A stretch of DNA of 64,000 nt. It comes from Steromphala cineraria. Taxonomy: Eukaryota; Mollusca; Gastropoda; Trochida; Trochidae. The position numbers and the translations under genes are program-made. Of this stretch, positions 21,780-31,590 are shown piece after piece; the first letter of the stretch is position 1, and each line of letters starts with the position of its first letter. The notes below the pieces were generated by a model. That model ran no database searches. It saw only the letters and a list, made by a program, of their open reading frames with translations, and was not told the DNA's origin. The DNA lies in contig OU744724.1 in NCBI GenBank assembly GCA_916613615.1, forward strand, positions 19,578,171-19,642,170, in the 5' to 3' direction.

Positions 21780-22830
21780 GGAACGATTTTGACACGTTCA
21801 CTTTCAAGGTCAAATGTCAAGGTCACGAGATATGTATTCACAAGAATTCCTTGTAAACGCGATAACTTGAAAAGTTTTTGTGCTATGAAGCTCTAACTTG
21901 GTATATATCATCCTTGGAAATATAAAAAAATTTGAAAAGGTTTTGGCTACAATCCGTCAAAGGTCAAGGTCACAGCAAGGTCATGACGTAAGCATGTTTT
22001 AGCGAAAATGCTTTATTTTAACTATGAACACTTTTAATCAATACGTGATTGTTATACTCAATAAAAAGTGTTCAATTATTGTGTGACCTTGAAGGTCAAA
22101 GGTCAAGGTCATGAGATATGAGTTATTACAAAATGCACTAAATTTGGGTATAACTTTATCCCCTTTAGCTGTTCAGAACTCATGAACATGTCTAAATGTT
22201 AATACTTCCAGGGAATCATTATGACATGTTCACTTTCAAGTTCAAAGGTCAAGGTCACGAGTTATAAAATCACCGCAAAATTCTTTGTAAACACGGTAAC
22301 TTGAAAAGTTTTTGTGCTATGAAACTCTAACTTGGTATATATTATCCTTGAAAAAGTAAAAAAAATTGAAAAGGTATCGGCTACAATCCGTCAAAGGTCA
22401 AGGTCACAGCAAGGTCATGACTTAAGCATGGTTTAGCGAAAATGCTTAATTTTAACTATGATCACTTTTAATCAATACATGATTGTTATACTCAATAAAA
22501 AGTGTTCAATTATTGTATGACCTTGAAGGTCAAAGGTCAAGGTCATGAGATATGAGTTATTGCAATTCCTTGTAAACACAATAACTTGAAAAGTTTTTGT
22601 GCTATGAAGTTTAGATTTGTATATATTATCTCTTGAGAAGTACAACATTTTCAAAAAGTTTTGAATACGAACTGTCGAAGGTCAAGGTCACAGCAAGGTC
22701 AACATATATGGAGAAAATGGATTAATTTAAATTTTAAACACTTTATTTCATTACAATAATGTTATACTCAATGAAATGTGTTCATTGATTGTGTGACCTT
22801 GAGTGTCAAAGGTCAAGGTCACGAGAAAAT
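21780..22830. repeat. Tandem units rich in AAGGTCAAGGTCA
   Basis: Three imperfect units of 300-430 bp repeat the order CTTGAAAAGTTTTTGTGC, GTCAAAGGTCAAGGTCAC, AGCAAGGTCATGA, TTATACTCAAT and TGACCTTGAAGGTCAAAGG. AGGTCA is also the nuclear-receptor half-site. The density is striking but is explained by repeat structure. Confidence 0.85.
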
Positions 22831-23242
22831 TCCCAATTTGGTGAGGCCTGTAAAAGGCGGAACAGGGTAAGGCGAAACCCCAAGTTCCGGGGCTGCTCTG
22901 CTTTTGCGGTATCCCGCAAACGTTAATCTAGTTTTTTAAATTTCCGTGGCAACAGTTTGGATCTGTAATTTTGAAGAAAGAGTTAGTTTCCGGAGCATAA
23001 CTCTGAAACTACCTGGCCAATCTTAGCCGAATTCTGTATACATCGTCTTCATATGATGTAGATGTGCCTTTTGGATTCCATGATAACAGCCTTGATCTTT
23101 GTCATTTTGAAGGGTATGGTTAGTTTCCGGAGCATAACTCTAAAACTACTTGGTCAATCTTCACTAAATGTGCTATACATGCTCTTTATATCATGTAGAT
23201 GTGGCTTTTATGGGTTTCAACCTTTTTTCAATTCTTTTTTTT

Positions 23243-23266
23243 GGGGGGGGGGGGGGGGGGGGGGGG
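23243..23266 (+). repeat. G24 homopolymer
   Basis: An uninterrupted run of 24 G's, preceded by a T-run, inside the TTAA element. Length is likely unstable or imprecise. Confidence 0.95.
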
Positions 23267-23889
23267 TTCCATAGCTATGATTTTGTCATTTTAAAGGGAA
23301 AGGTTAGTTTCATAAATAGAATCGAAACTTACAGTATGTTGTTTTATAGAAAGAATATGGTCTTTATTTGATTTTTAAAAAATATAAGGAATTTTCAAAT
23401 ACAACATTTAGGTGGTGTATGGGGGAGACATCTGTTTTTACGAGTAATGAGGAAAATGAAAAAAGTGTAAAGTAACCATGCGATTCCTTTTTCTTACACA
23501 AAATGAATCTTCAAACTTTGTCCTCTGATTATGGATGATTGGCCTGTGTAATGAGATTTTTGACACTGTTAAAATAATACATTAAGCATTAACTTACAAT
23601 TATCAGTATAAAAAAAACGTGCTACTGCCCCTTTAAACTATCTGTAACAGTGATTACTTTTCCCTTTTGGGATCGAATTCCTTGTTGGATTCAAACACAC
23701 ACATCCCAAAGTCAGGCAACGCCGTAATTGCCGTACCAGCAGCTGTCGAGCTCGATTTGGTTTGTTGTTGGTTGAAATATTTGAACTATTGCAAATCTTA
23801 TTCCTTATTTTACAATGTTAAAACAAAGTTACGTAAACATTAGTATAGTTTTGTTTTCGTACTTCGCTGGTGAAAGTCTCCAATAGTTG

Positions 23890-24195
23890 ACTAATTTACG
23901 GAAGGTCTCCAATAGTTTGTTGGACCGATGCCAAGAATGTTGCCGTCGAAATCAATGCGCTCGAACGCAACTGCCTGAATCCCGAGAAAAGTGCTGATTC
24001 CAAAAGTGCGTGCAAAACTAATGGCGACTTGGACGTTACCGGCCAACAAGCATCGCAAAATTTAATTGACATGTGCACGGTTAATTTTAGGAAAATAGAG
24101 TTATCTAACAAAAACGAAAATAAGGTATTTCAAACGCAAGAAACTGGAAGTAAAACGCCTGTTATGCGAACAAATAAACAATCATATCTAAAATA
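23890..24195 (+). other. Open stretch without ATG; possible orphan exon
   Basis: About 100 codons are open on the plus strand from 23890 to TAG at 24193-24195. Composition is protein-like (CWTDAKNVAVEINALERN; NPEKSADSKSACKTNGD), ending TNKQSYLK. A possible acceptor (CTCCAATAG) lies near the start and a possible donor (AATAAG/GTATTT) near 24125. I recognise no family. It may be a decayed exon, a retroelement scrap or chance. Confidence 0.25.
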
Positions 24196-24620
24196 GCATT
24201 TAGAATGTACAATGCATATTACAAATAAGTTAAACAGACATAAAAGTTCATGGATGTTTATTGAAACATTACAAAAGGACTTAAAACATCATCATTATAA
24301 GAAGAAGAATGTATAGTTATTGATGGACATATGTCCTGATTATTGGATACATTTTTTTTCAAGATGATTTTCTCCTGATTTGGAATGCTTATGTAATGAC
24401 ACCGTAAGTGATATACGATTATACTAATTATACCTAATAACAAGATTATATCATATATACTAAATTAATTTTGATATTATCACCATCGAATGAATTTTTA
24501 ATCACCAAATTCAAATGTCTCTTAATGCCTTAACTAAATGCTAGATATTCAATTATTATTTAGTAAGTACTACAATTGAACTCTTATGTCATTACTAATT
24601 ATCTTTTAATTCATTTCTTA

Positions 24621-24942
24621 AGGGGCAGCAACACGTTTTTTGATAATTTTTATTTTTATTTTTTCACTGATAATTGTAAATTATTGTTAAAATATATTAT
24701 TTTGACAGTGTCTAAAATCTCATTACACAAGCCAATCATCCATAGTCAGAGGATAGTGTATGAAGGTTCACACCTTTTATTCAGTTTGTGTATGAAAAAG
24801 GAATCGCATGGCTAAACGTTACGTTATGTATTTGAATTATTACTGCTCCATTTAGTTTAAATACATCGTCTTTCAATTGGAACCATTAGTTTCATTTTCC
24901 TGACATCTCCTTATATTCCCCCTAAAACGTGCTACTTCCCCT
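24621..24942. mobile_element. TTAA MITE, short copy
   Basis: Length 322 bp with ends GGGGCAGCAACACGTTTT and AAAACGTGCTACTTCCCC, and TTAA at 24618-24621 and 24943-24946. Internal sequence (CACAAGCCAATCATCCATAG; AAGGAATCGCATGGCTAAA) matches the copy at 56386 and, inverted, the right end of 21444-23633. Confidence 0.85.
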
Positions 24943-24946
24943 TTAA

Positions 24947-25529
24947 ATTAAGATTTTTCTCTTAATCATGAATGATAATTCAAAAATAGGATATGGTACA
25001 CGCTATTTGTTTCGTATTTGTAATTACGATTGAGGATGTTCTTGTTTCTTTTTATTTAAGCGTACTACTTCCAATTAAGGATATATACATACCTATATTA
25101 CTGTGGATTACTAGATGTCCAATCCCCAATGGGATTATCCTTTCTTAGTTTTGATGTTTATTATTCACACACACACAAAGAAATATTGCTCTATTTATTG
25201 CAAACAAATAATACAATTAAACTTTTAAAACATAAGAAATATATCAAATGAAATCAAATAATATACATTCAAGGTAAAATGTGTAAAATGCATTTCAGTT
25301 ACGACGAAGTAGATTAATGTAAATCATATGGAATTAATGTGTACTTACTTTAACTAGGCAAACTTATTCTGTACGGATGTTTACTTGACAGGGGAATGTT
25401 TGAAACTAACAGTCAAGAAGATCATGAAATACATATAGAGCATTAGTCGTAATTAGTTTTGCACATGAAAAGTTGCGTTGTGGCGATCATTCTTGCAGCA
25501 GGAACTCGTTTACTTAAACTTTGTTTTAA
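24947..25529. other. Non-coding AT-rich sequence
   Basis: No gene, RNA or clear repeat seen, apart from short (CA)n and A/T tracts. Confidence 0.5.
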
Positions 25530-25646
25530 GTAGGAGAATGTCCTCAAACTGGCCATTAGTTTTGCACGTGGAGCATGTTTGAGGCCGTTAGGCCGAAAAC
25601 ATGCCCACGTGCAAAACTAATGGCCAGTTTTCGAACATTCTCCTAC
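25530..25646. repeat. Near-perfect palindrome
   Basis: The arms read GTAGGAGAATGT...ACATTCTCCTAC outside and GGCCATTAGTTTTGCACGTG...CACGTGCAAAACTAATGGCC inside, around GGCCGTTAGGCC. Total about 117 bp. Confidence 0.9.
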
Positions 25647-25802
25647 ACTTACATCGTTTCAGTTCTCTTAAAATCTTAAAGACACCTCTAAACAGTAAAC
25701 ATATTTACCATATTCACACTTACGTAATCCCCTGAAAGGAAAGCGACAAGATACGCTGTTTTGACTACATTGCTCGTGAAAATATAGATATAATATAATG
25801 TT

Positions 25803-26190
25803 ATTAATCAAGTTTTTCCGTATTGGTCCAGTTACAGGTCCAAGGTCTGCTGTATTGGCCCGAGGCGAAGCCAAGGGCCAATACAGAAGACCGAGGACCT
25901 GTAACTGGGCCAATACGAAAAACTTGATTAATGACGTTTTTATTAATTAACTTCTTTGTAATTTATTTGCACAGCATTAGAGAGTTATTTTTTACCGAAA
26001 TCAAAATTATCAATGAGATTGATGAACTGTCATATATGTTGAAAGTTTTGAAGCGATAGCTTCGGACTCTCGCCATTTGTGTGTATGCGCATGCTCAGAA
26101 TCGTATTGGCCCAGTCTGCTCGTATTGGCCCTGTTTTGCTGGTATTGGCCCAGCTTTCCTGTATTGGCCCAGTTGTGGATTCGTATAGAG
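25803..26190. repeat. Palindrome plus CGTATTGGCC repeats, copy 1
   Basis: A 130-bp near-perfect palindrome (25803-25932; ATTAATCAAG...CTTGATTAAT outside, GGCCAATAC/GTATTGGCC inside) is followed about 170 bp on by five spaced CGTATTGGCCCAG-like motifs (26101-26170). The same ordered set recurs at 61.08-61.40 kb. Confidence 0.85.
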
Positions 26191-27277
26191 AATAAAATGT
26201 ATAAGTGCCATATCATTGATGGTTAATTAATAATACATGATATTCGACATGAAGTATCAACTAACTCAACTATTTTCAATCCATCGGCTCTATCAGAGAA
26301 GAACACGTGACCATCAATACCTGCATGGTTTGACTCGTTTCATAAAGATCCAATTGCTCGGGTAATTTTATTTCTTAAATCTAAGCTACATAAACAAACA
26401 AAAATGCTAAGTTTGTTCAAAAGTAATAAATAAAATTTAGTTTGTTCAAAAGTAATAAATATAATTTGTTGTTCACATACATAGACATATCAGATGACAG
26501 CCAACCAGTGCGTTGCTATAAAGAGCCACGTGCTGTCACAGAACATCCGGTCGTTTCGATGACATTATGCGCAATGACGTAACTTACACACACTACAGCT
26601 AGCAGCAACAAAGGGTCACTGAAGGTGGCGTGGTTGCACTGTAGGGGGTGACCACGGAGATATGGTTTATGTGAGTTTGATGAGGTTACGTCCACTGGTC
26701 CTGAGTTGCCGACCAGACAATGTTTATACACGTGGGTGATAGATCGCGAGTTATCTCCACTTAGATAACGGCCATAGCCTACCCAGTGTTCCTATCACGT
26801 GCATGGTGGGCCCGGATGTTGAATCCGAATGATTTCAATTTCGCCGCTATTCACGCCTTTAGAAATAGTGGGTGTGTCCTTATCAAAAATATTTACGACA
26901 ACCGCGTTTATCAATTAAATGGCGTCAAAAACTTATTTATTTGAATCAAAGTAACTGTTCGCCCTTGATAACTTGCCTGAAACATATACCTACTCACCCC
27001 AAAAATGAACATGTGTGTATTTTCAAAACCTTTACCACCCAAACAAAGGAAGAGTACGCTCGTTCTGTACATGTCATTACACACAGTTATATTACTCTTT
27101 AGAAGTTTTTTTTATCTAAGAACTATATATTCAAGTTGTCAAAAGGTCCGGTAACTAGTGACTTGAAAACGACGATGGCCGGACAAGAAAATCGTGATAG
27201 GCTATACTAAAGGCCAAAACAACTAGTTAAAATGTGTAGTCGAGGAGAATATCTAGATAATCCTAATTTATTTTGAC
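26191..27277. other. Intergenic, no gene recognised
   Basis: The 26.5-26.9 kb part is GC-richer and non-repetitive by eye. Short frames here show no family features. Confidence 0.4.
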
Positions 27278-27279
27278 TA

Positions 27280-27438
27280 CAGTAGAACTCGGATATAACG
27301 AACTCCAAGGGACCAAAGAATTTAGTTCGCTATATCCGGTGTTCGCTATACGCATATCATTTTAATGATATTATATAGAGACGGGACTTAACAATTTGTT
27401 CGTTATATCCGAGTGTTCGCTATATCCGTGTTCTACTG
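27280..27438. mobile_element. pogo/Tigger-type MITE (TA target)
   Basis: Length 159 bp. The inverted ends CAGTAGAACTCGGATATAAC and TATATCCGTGTTCTACTG are flanked by TA on each side (27278-27279, 27439-27440). Ends of the form CAGTAGAAC-CGG-TATAACGAAC are characteristic of pogo-group (Tigger-like) elements. It has no coding capacity. Confidence 0.85.
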
Positions 27439-27576
27439 TATTTGAATCAAGTTTTGATTCAGTAGCTCAAATGCACTTCTTCTCCTTTTTGTGAAGGTAG
27501 ATTCGATCATTACGTTTGTACGTAGAGTAAGAAACGATTGTTCAATGACTTTTGAGAGCAGAATGACCAAATCTCA

Positions 27577-29649
27577 TTGAAATCTGATCGAAAATGCCCT
27601 CACTTTATCAATAAACCACTGCTGTACTCCTCTTCACTATCCGCCATTGAACAAACCGCCCGTGAATATGTATCAAATCATGATTGTTCAGATTGTAACA
27701 ACGATGATTTCTTATCAGATCCAATAACTAGAACTGAAATTGAACAGGCGATCAAGTCCCTTAAGACTGGCAAATCCCCCGGTACTGACGGGTTACCACC
27801 TGAGTTTTTTAAGAATGCACATTTTATTATTCCATATTTAGAATTAATTTTTAATGCTGTATTAGATACTGGCGTATTTCCAGACAATTGGAACATCGGA
27901 ATGATTATTCCATTATATAAGAAAGGTAATAAGCACGAACCAAATAATTATCGTGGTATCTCATTGTTGAATATAATGGGCAAAATATTTACATCGATCC
28001 TTGATTCAAGAATTCGTATCTGGATGGAATTACATGAGATTTTACATGAATGTCAAGCAGGATTTCGAGCAAATTATTCAACGATTGATAATATATTTGT
28101 ACTTCAATCGCTTTGCCAAAAATATCTAAGAAAGCCGAAACATAGATTTTATGCAGCTTTTATAGATTTTAAAAAAGCATTTGATTTTGTTAATAGAAAT
28201 AAGCTCCTGTATGTCCTTCTTACAAAAGGTGTCCATGGTAAAATGTTTAATCTATTAAAAGACATGTATGATAAGGTATCTGCTTGTGTTAAAGTTGGAA
28301 ATAGGAGATCAGAAATATTTGACACATCATCTGGGGTAAAGCAAGGCTGTATGCTGAGTCCAGCTTTGTTTATTTTCTTTATCAATGAGCTTGTAGATGA
28401 AATGAATAATTGTGGATTAAGAGGAATATTTGTCAAAGATGGTTTAAGTGATGTGTTATTGCTGTTGTTTGCAGATGATGTTACTTTGCTTGATGACACT
28501 ATAATTGGCTTGCAAAGAAAACTTGATATATTATATGGTTTTTGTTCAAAATGGGGTTTTGAAGTTAATCTTGAAAAATCTTGTATAGTTGTATTCAGAA
28601 ATGGTGGTTATCTTAAGAAATCAGAAAAATGGTTCTATAACGGAACACGAATGAATGTTGAATCCCACTATAAATATTTAGGTGTTGTTTTTACTACAAA
28701 ATTGATCTGGTCCAAGACATGTGAAACACTAGGTTTACAAGCCAAGAAAGCCTCGTTTCCGATTTTTAGAATGTTCAAAGATTTTCCAAATATATCCTTG
28801 AAAGTTGCATCAGCAATATTTGACAGTAAAATAGCTCCCATATTATTATACGGTAGTGAAATCTGGGGTCATTCATACCGTACCCATATTGAGAAAATCC
28901 ATTGTTTCTTTTTCAAACGTTTCCTTTGTGTGAATAAAACTATTTCGTCCAATGCTATACTTGGTGAAATTGGAAGAACATATCTATGTGTTAAATATTT
29001 CAGCAGATGTATAACATATTGGTGCAGAATATTACATATGGATGATCATCGTCTTCCGAAAGCATGTTATGATATGTTAAAGCAACAAGATGATCATGGC
29101 AGCTGCAGTTGGGTCACCCATGTACGCTTGCTTCTGTTTCGTACTGGATTCTCATATGCATGGATTACACAAGACTGTGGTAATATTGATGTATTTGTTA
29201 ATGAATTTAAACAAAGATGTAAAGATATTGAACTTCAGAATTGGCATTCTAGAATAACATCCTCATCTTTTCTTAAATATTATGGAGAAATTAAATCTGC
29301 CCTGGAACCTGAGAAATACATTTTAGCACTGAATACTGATAAAGATCTTATTCGTATTTTATGCAAATTTCGCTGTCTGAGTCATAAGTTGAACATTCAA
29401 CAACAAAGGTATAATCTTGATACACAAATGAGTAAACTCTTATGTGACAAATGTGATTATAATGTTACACAAGATGAATTTCATTTTCTACTTGTGTGTC
29501 CTTTCTATTCTGTACATAGACAATTGTATATACCCAGTTATTATCATACCTTCCCATCCGAATTAAAATTCAAACAACTTCTAACAACAACAAATGTACA
29601 TTTATTGAAATCTGTTGCAATATTTCTTAAACGCAACCTGCCTGTGTAA
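27577..29649 (+). CDS. Non-LTR retrotransposon reverse transcriptase ORF (5'-truncated element)
   Basis: An open frame of 690 codons entered at a TTG codon with no ATG at its start, so the element is probably 5'-truncated and the endonuclease domain is missing. RT motifs run in order: GKSPGTDGLPPEFF, IPLYKKG, NNYRGISLL, QAGFRANYST, YAAFIDFKKAFD, SGVKQGCMLSP, the catalytic LFADDVTLL (about residues 297-305), YKYLGVVF and LLYGSEIWG. Near the C-terminus CDKC...EFHFLLVCPFY is a zinc-knuckle-like module (C-x2-C...H-x4-C). The absence of stops over 2 kb suggests recent insertion. It has a Jockey/CR1/L1-like RT; the clade is unresolved by eye. Confidence 0.92.
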   Translation: MKSDRKCPHFINKPLLYSSSLSAIEQTAREYVSNHDCSDCNNDDFLSDPITRTEIEQAIKSLKTGKSPGTDGLPPEFFKNAHFIIPYLELIFNAVLDTGVFPDNWNIGMIIPLYKKGNKHEPNNYRGISLLNIMGKIFTSILDSRIRIWMELHEILHECQAGFRANYSTIDNIFVLQSLCQKYLRKPKHRFYAAFIDFKKAFDFVNRNKLLYVLLTKGVHGKMFNLLKDMYDKVSACVKVGNRRSEIFDTSSGVKQGCMLSPALFIFFINELVDEMNNCGLRGIFVKDGLSDVLLLLFADDVTLLDDTIIGLQRKLDILYGFCSKWGFEVNLEKSCIVVFRNGGYLKKSEKWFYNGTRMNVESHYKYLGVVFTTKLIWSKTCETLGLQAKKASFPIFRMFKDFPNISLKVASAIFDSKIAPILLYGSEIWGHSYRTHIEKIHCFFFKRFLCVNKTISSNAILGEIGRTYLCVKYFSRCITYWCRILHMDDHRLPKACYDMLKQQDDHGSCSWVTHVRLLLFRTGFSYAWITQDCGNIDVFVNEFKQRCKDIELQNWHSRITSSSFLKYYGEIKSALEPEKYILALNTDKDLIRILCKFRCLSHKLNIQQQRYNLDTQMSKLLCDKCDYNVTQDEFHFLLVCPFYSVHRQLYIPSYYHTFPSELKFKQLLTTTNVHLLKSVAIFLKRNLPV

Positions 29650-29769
29650 ATACAAATTTTGTAATAACACTAGATGATATCCTGTCCATACGCAAATTAT
29701 TATTTAAATGATTGTACTCTTGGCCATGAGGCCTTCAATACTGAATAAAATTCTTCTTCTTCTTCTTCA
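29650..29769 (+). mobile_element. 3'UTR and (TTC)n tail of the non-LTR element
   Basis: A GGCC-ATGA-GGCC stem (29722-29733), AATAAA (29744-29749) and TTC repeats (29751-29769) close the element. No target-site duplication was identified because the 5' junction is unclear. Confidence 0.75.
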
Positions 29770-30612
29770 TTGATGAAATAAGTCGCAATCAACGACAAAA
29801 CAATGCGAGCGATCGCGAATTGATCGTTTTTTGATAACCCACCCTTCGCAAATCAATTTTGATTAAATACGTCATATTTTAAGAAAAGGTAAACGAACAA
29901 GTTGTTAACCTGAGGTGTCCTCTACCAGGACCGTCGCCAATTCCTGCCCAATGCAACGCGTGAACCAAACCAAACTCATACTGCTCCCTAAAACATGTGA
30001 GGATGTCTTCTTCACTATTAAAACTCCACGGAAGAGTTAAAAAGAATCCACCAGCAGTGATTGTGAAACAAATATATCTCAGACAGCTTAACCCGACATA
30101 AGACACAGATCATTAACGATAAACACAGTACAAAAGCTATATGAAGCTATATCCTAAAATTTCGTACTCTATAATGTGATAAAACTTCCGCTGTTTTGAA
30201 TATCTTTCAATGATGTCACAAACTTGATTAGCTATTTCAACATTAGTTGTCATCAGATCGACATTGGATTATGCACATAAGAGAAAAGATTGCAACTCAA
30301 ACATTTTCGTTATTTCAGACATGGGTATGCTTAACCAAAACAGACTGAAACAAACGGTAGTTACTTGCTTTTCTACTTATCAATCGTTATGTTATGATAA
30401 TGTTTTCCCAAATATTAAATATTACTGCTTAACTTAGATAATTTCGCCGGGTAAGACAATATTGGTAGCGCATATAAGAACAATAATATGTTCTCACGTG
30501 TATGATTTTAATTGGATCGCCGAGTCAAAATGTAGCGGTTATGCAAATGTTTTTGAAAGATTTCTGTATCGTAGCAACAACTAGGCTAGGAATAGAAAAA
30601 AAACAACGTTAA

Positions 30613-31005
30613 TGTCCATTTTGTAATTTAGCAATTGAAGACGAATATCACTTCTTGTTTGTATGCCATTTGTATACCGATTTAAGAGTTAATTATTTAC
30701 CAATTGTTTATCACTATAATCCAAACATGTTCAAATTTAGATCCATAATGACAACGGACAATGAATTTGTGTTGCAAGGGATAAGTAAATTTTTATGGCA
30801 TGCATATAAATTGAGAGAGAGAAATATAAGTCTCAATAAGTCTACACCTATTCGTTAAAATATATACTTGTACAGCTTATAATTTATGGCACACCATTTG
30901 TGTAAATAATAATGTGAAATAATGCATAAAATTATCATGAATGTACTGCACTGTATATGGGCCTGAGGCCTTCGTACTGTAATAAAGACTTGACTTGACT
31001 TGACT
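30613..31005 (+). pseudogene. Truncated relative of the non-LTR element (last 82 codons and 3' end)
   Basis: Starts inside the zinc-knuckle (CPFC, then EDEYHFLFVC), is open to TAA at 30856-30858, and ends with GGGCCTGAGGCC, AATAAA (30981-30986) and (CTTGA)n. It is a different subfamily from the 27.6-kb element. The knuckle and 3' stem are shared. Confidence 0.75.
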
Positions 31006-31079
31006 AACTATGTTTTATCAAGGATGGCAATCCTATATAGAAAACAGTACCCGTTATGATTAATATAAACATTTAAGGG

Positions 31080-31590
31080 TTTATTAGAACCCGAAAAATA
31101 TTTATCAGTTCTGACAAATAGATATCGTAGAAAGTTATACATTAAGTACAAACTTGGGTTACTTAAACTTATGATCACCTATAGAATATATATCTCACTT
31201 AAAAGATCCAAAGACTCTGTCCATTATGTAATGATGCTATTGAAGACGAAATACATTTTAATTTTTTTTTGTCCATTTTATATTGAACTAAGAACTAAAT
31301 ATATACCTGAACGTTTCCTTTGAAAAACGAGTGCAACTGGACTTATCTCTATTTTGACATCAAAGGAGGACGATGCTTTATATAAGTTGTCATTGTTTAT
31401 AAGAAAGATTAAGAAATGGATATTAAATGATAAGATATGTATTTATTTGCCTGAATCTTGTGTATGCAATTATCGTTATATACATGATACAAATCTGATT
31501 TTTTATATTGTATGTACTTACAAAAATATACTTTAAACTGTAAATGGGCTAGAGGCCTTAAGTACAATAAACACTCTTGGACTTTGACTT
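31080..31590 (+). pseudogene. Second truncated, frameshifted non-LTR 3' fragment
   Basis: Contains a disrupted C-terminal region (LCPLCNDAIEDEIHF in one frame, continuing in another) and the ending GGGCTAGAGGCC, AATAAA (31566-31571), then a TTGGACTTTGACTT tail. It lies 75 bp after the previous fragment, so the two are a clustered pair. Confidence 0.65.

Larger units (their letters stand above)
21444..23633. mobile_element. TTAA-flanked element, long composite copy
   Basis: The ends are AGGGGCAGTAGCGCGTTTT and its inverse ACGTGCTACTGCCCCT, flanked by TTAA (21440-21443, 23634-23637), which suggests a piggyBac- or Kolobok-type target site. The right 200 bp match the short MITEs at 24.6 and 56.4 kb. 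Just inside, a second inverted pair ATGTCTCCCCC (21473) / GGGGGAGACAT (23421) bounds a 1.9-kb interior of tandem AAGGTCA-rich units. This looks like one element inserted into another. No transposase is present. Confidence 0.75.
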
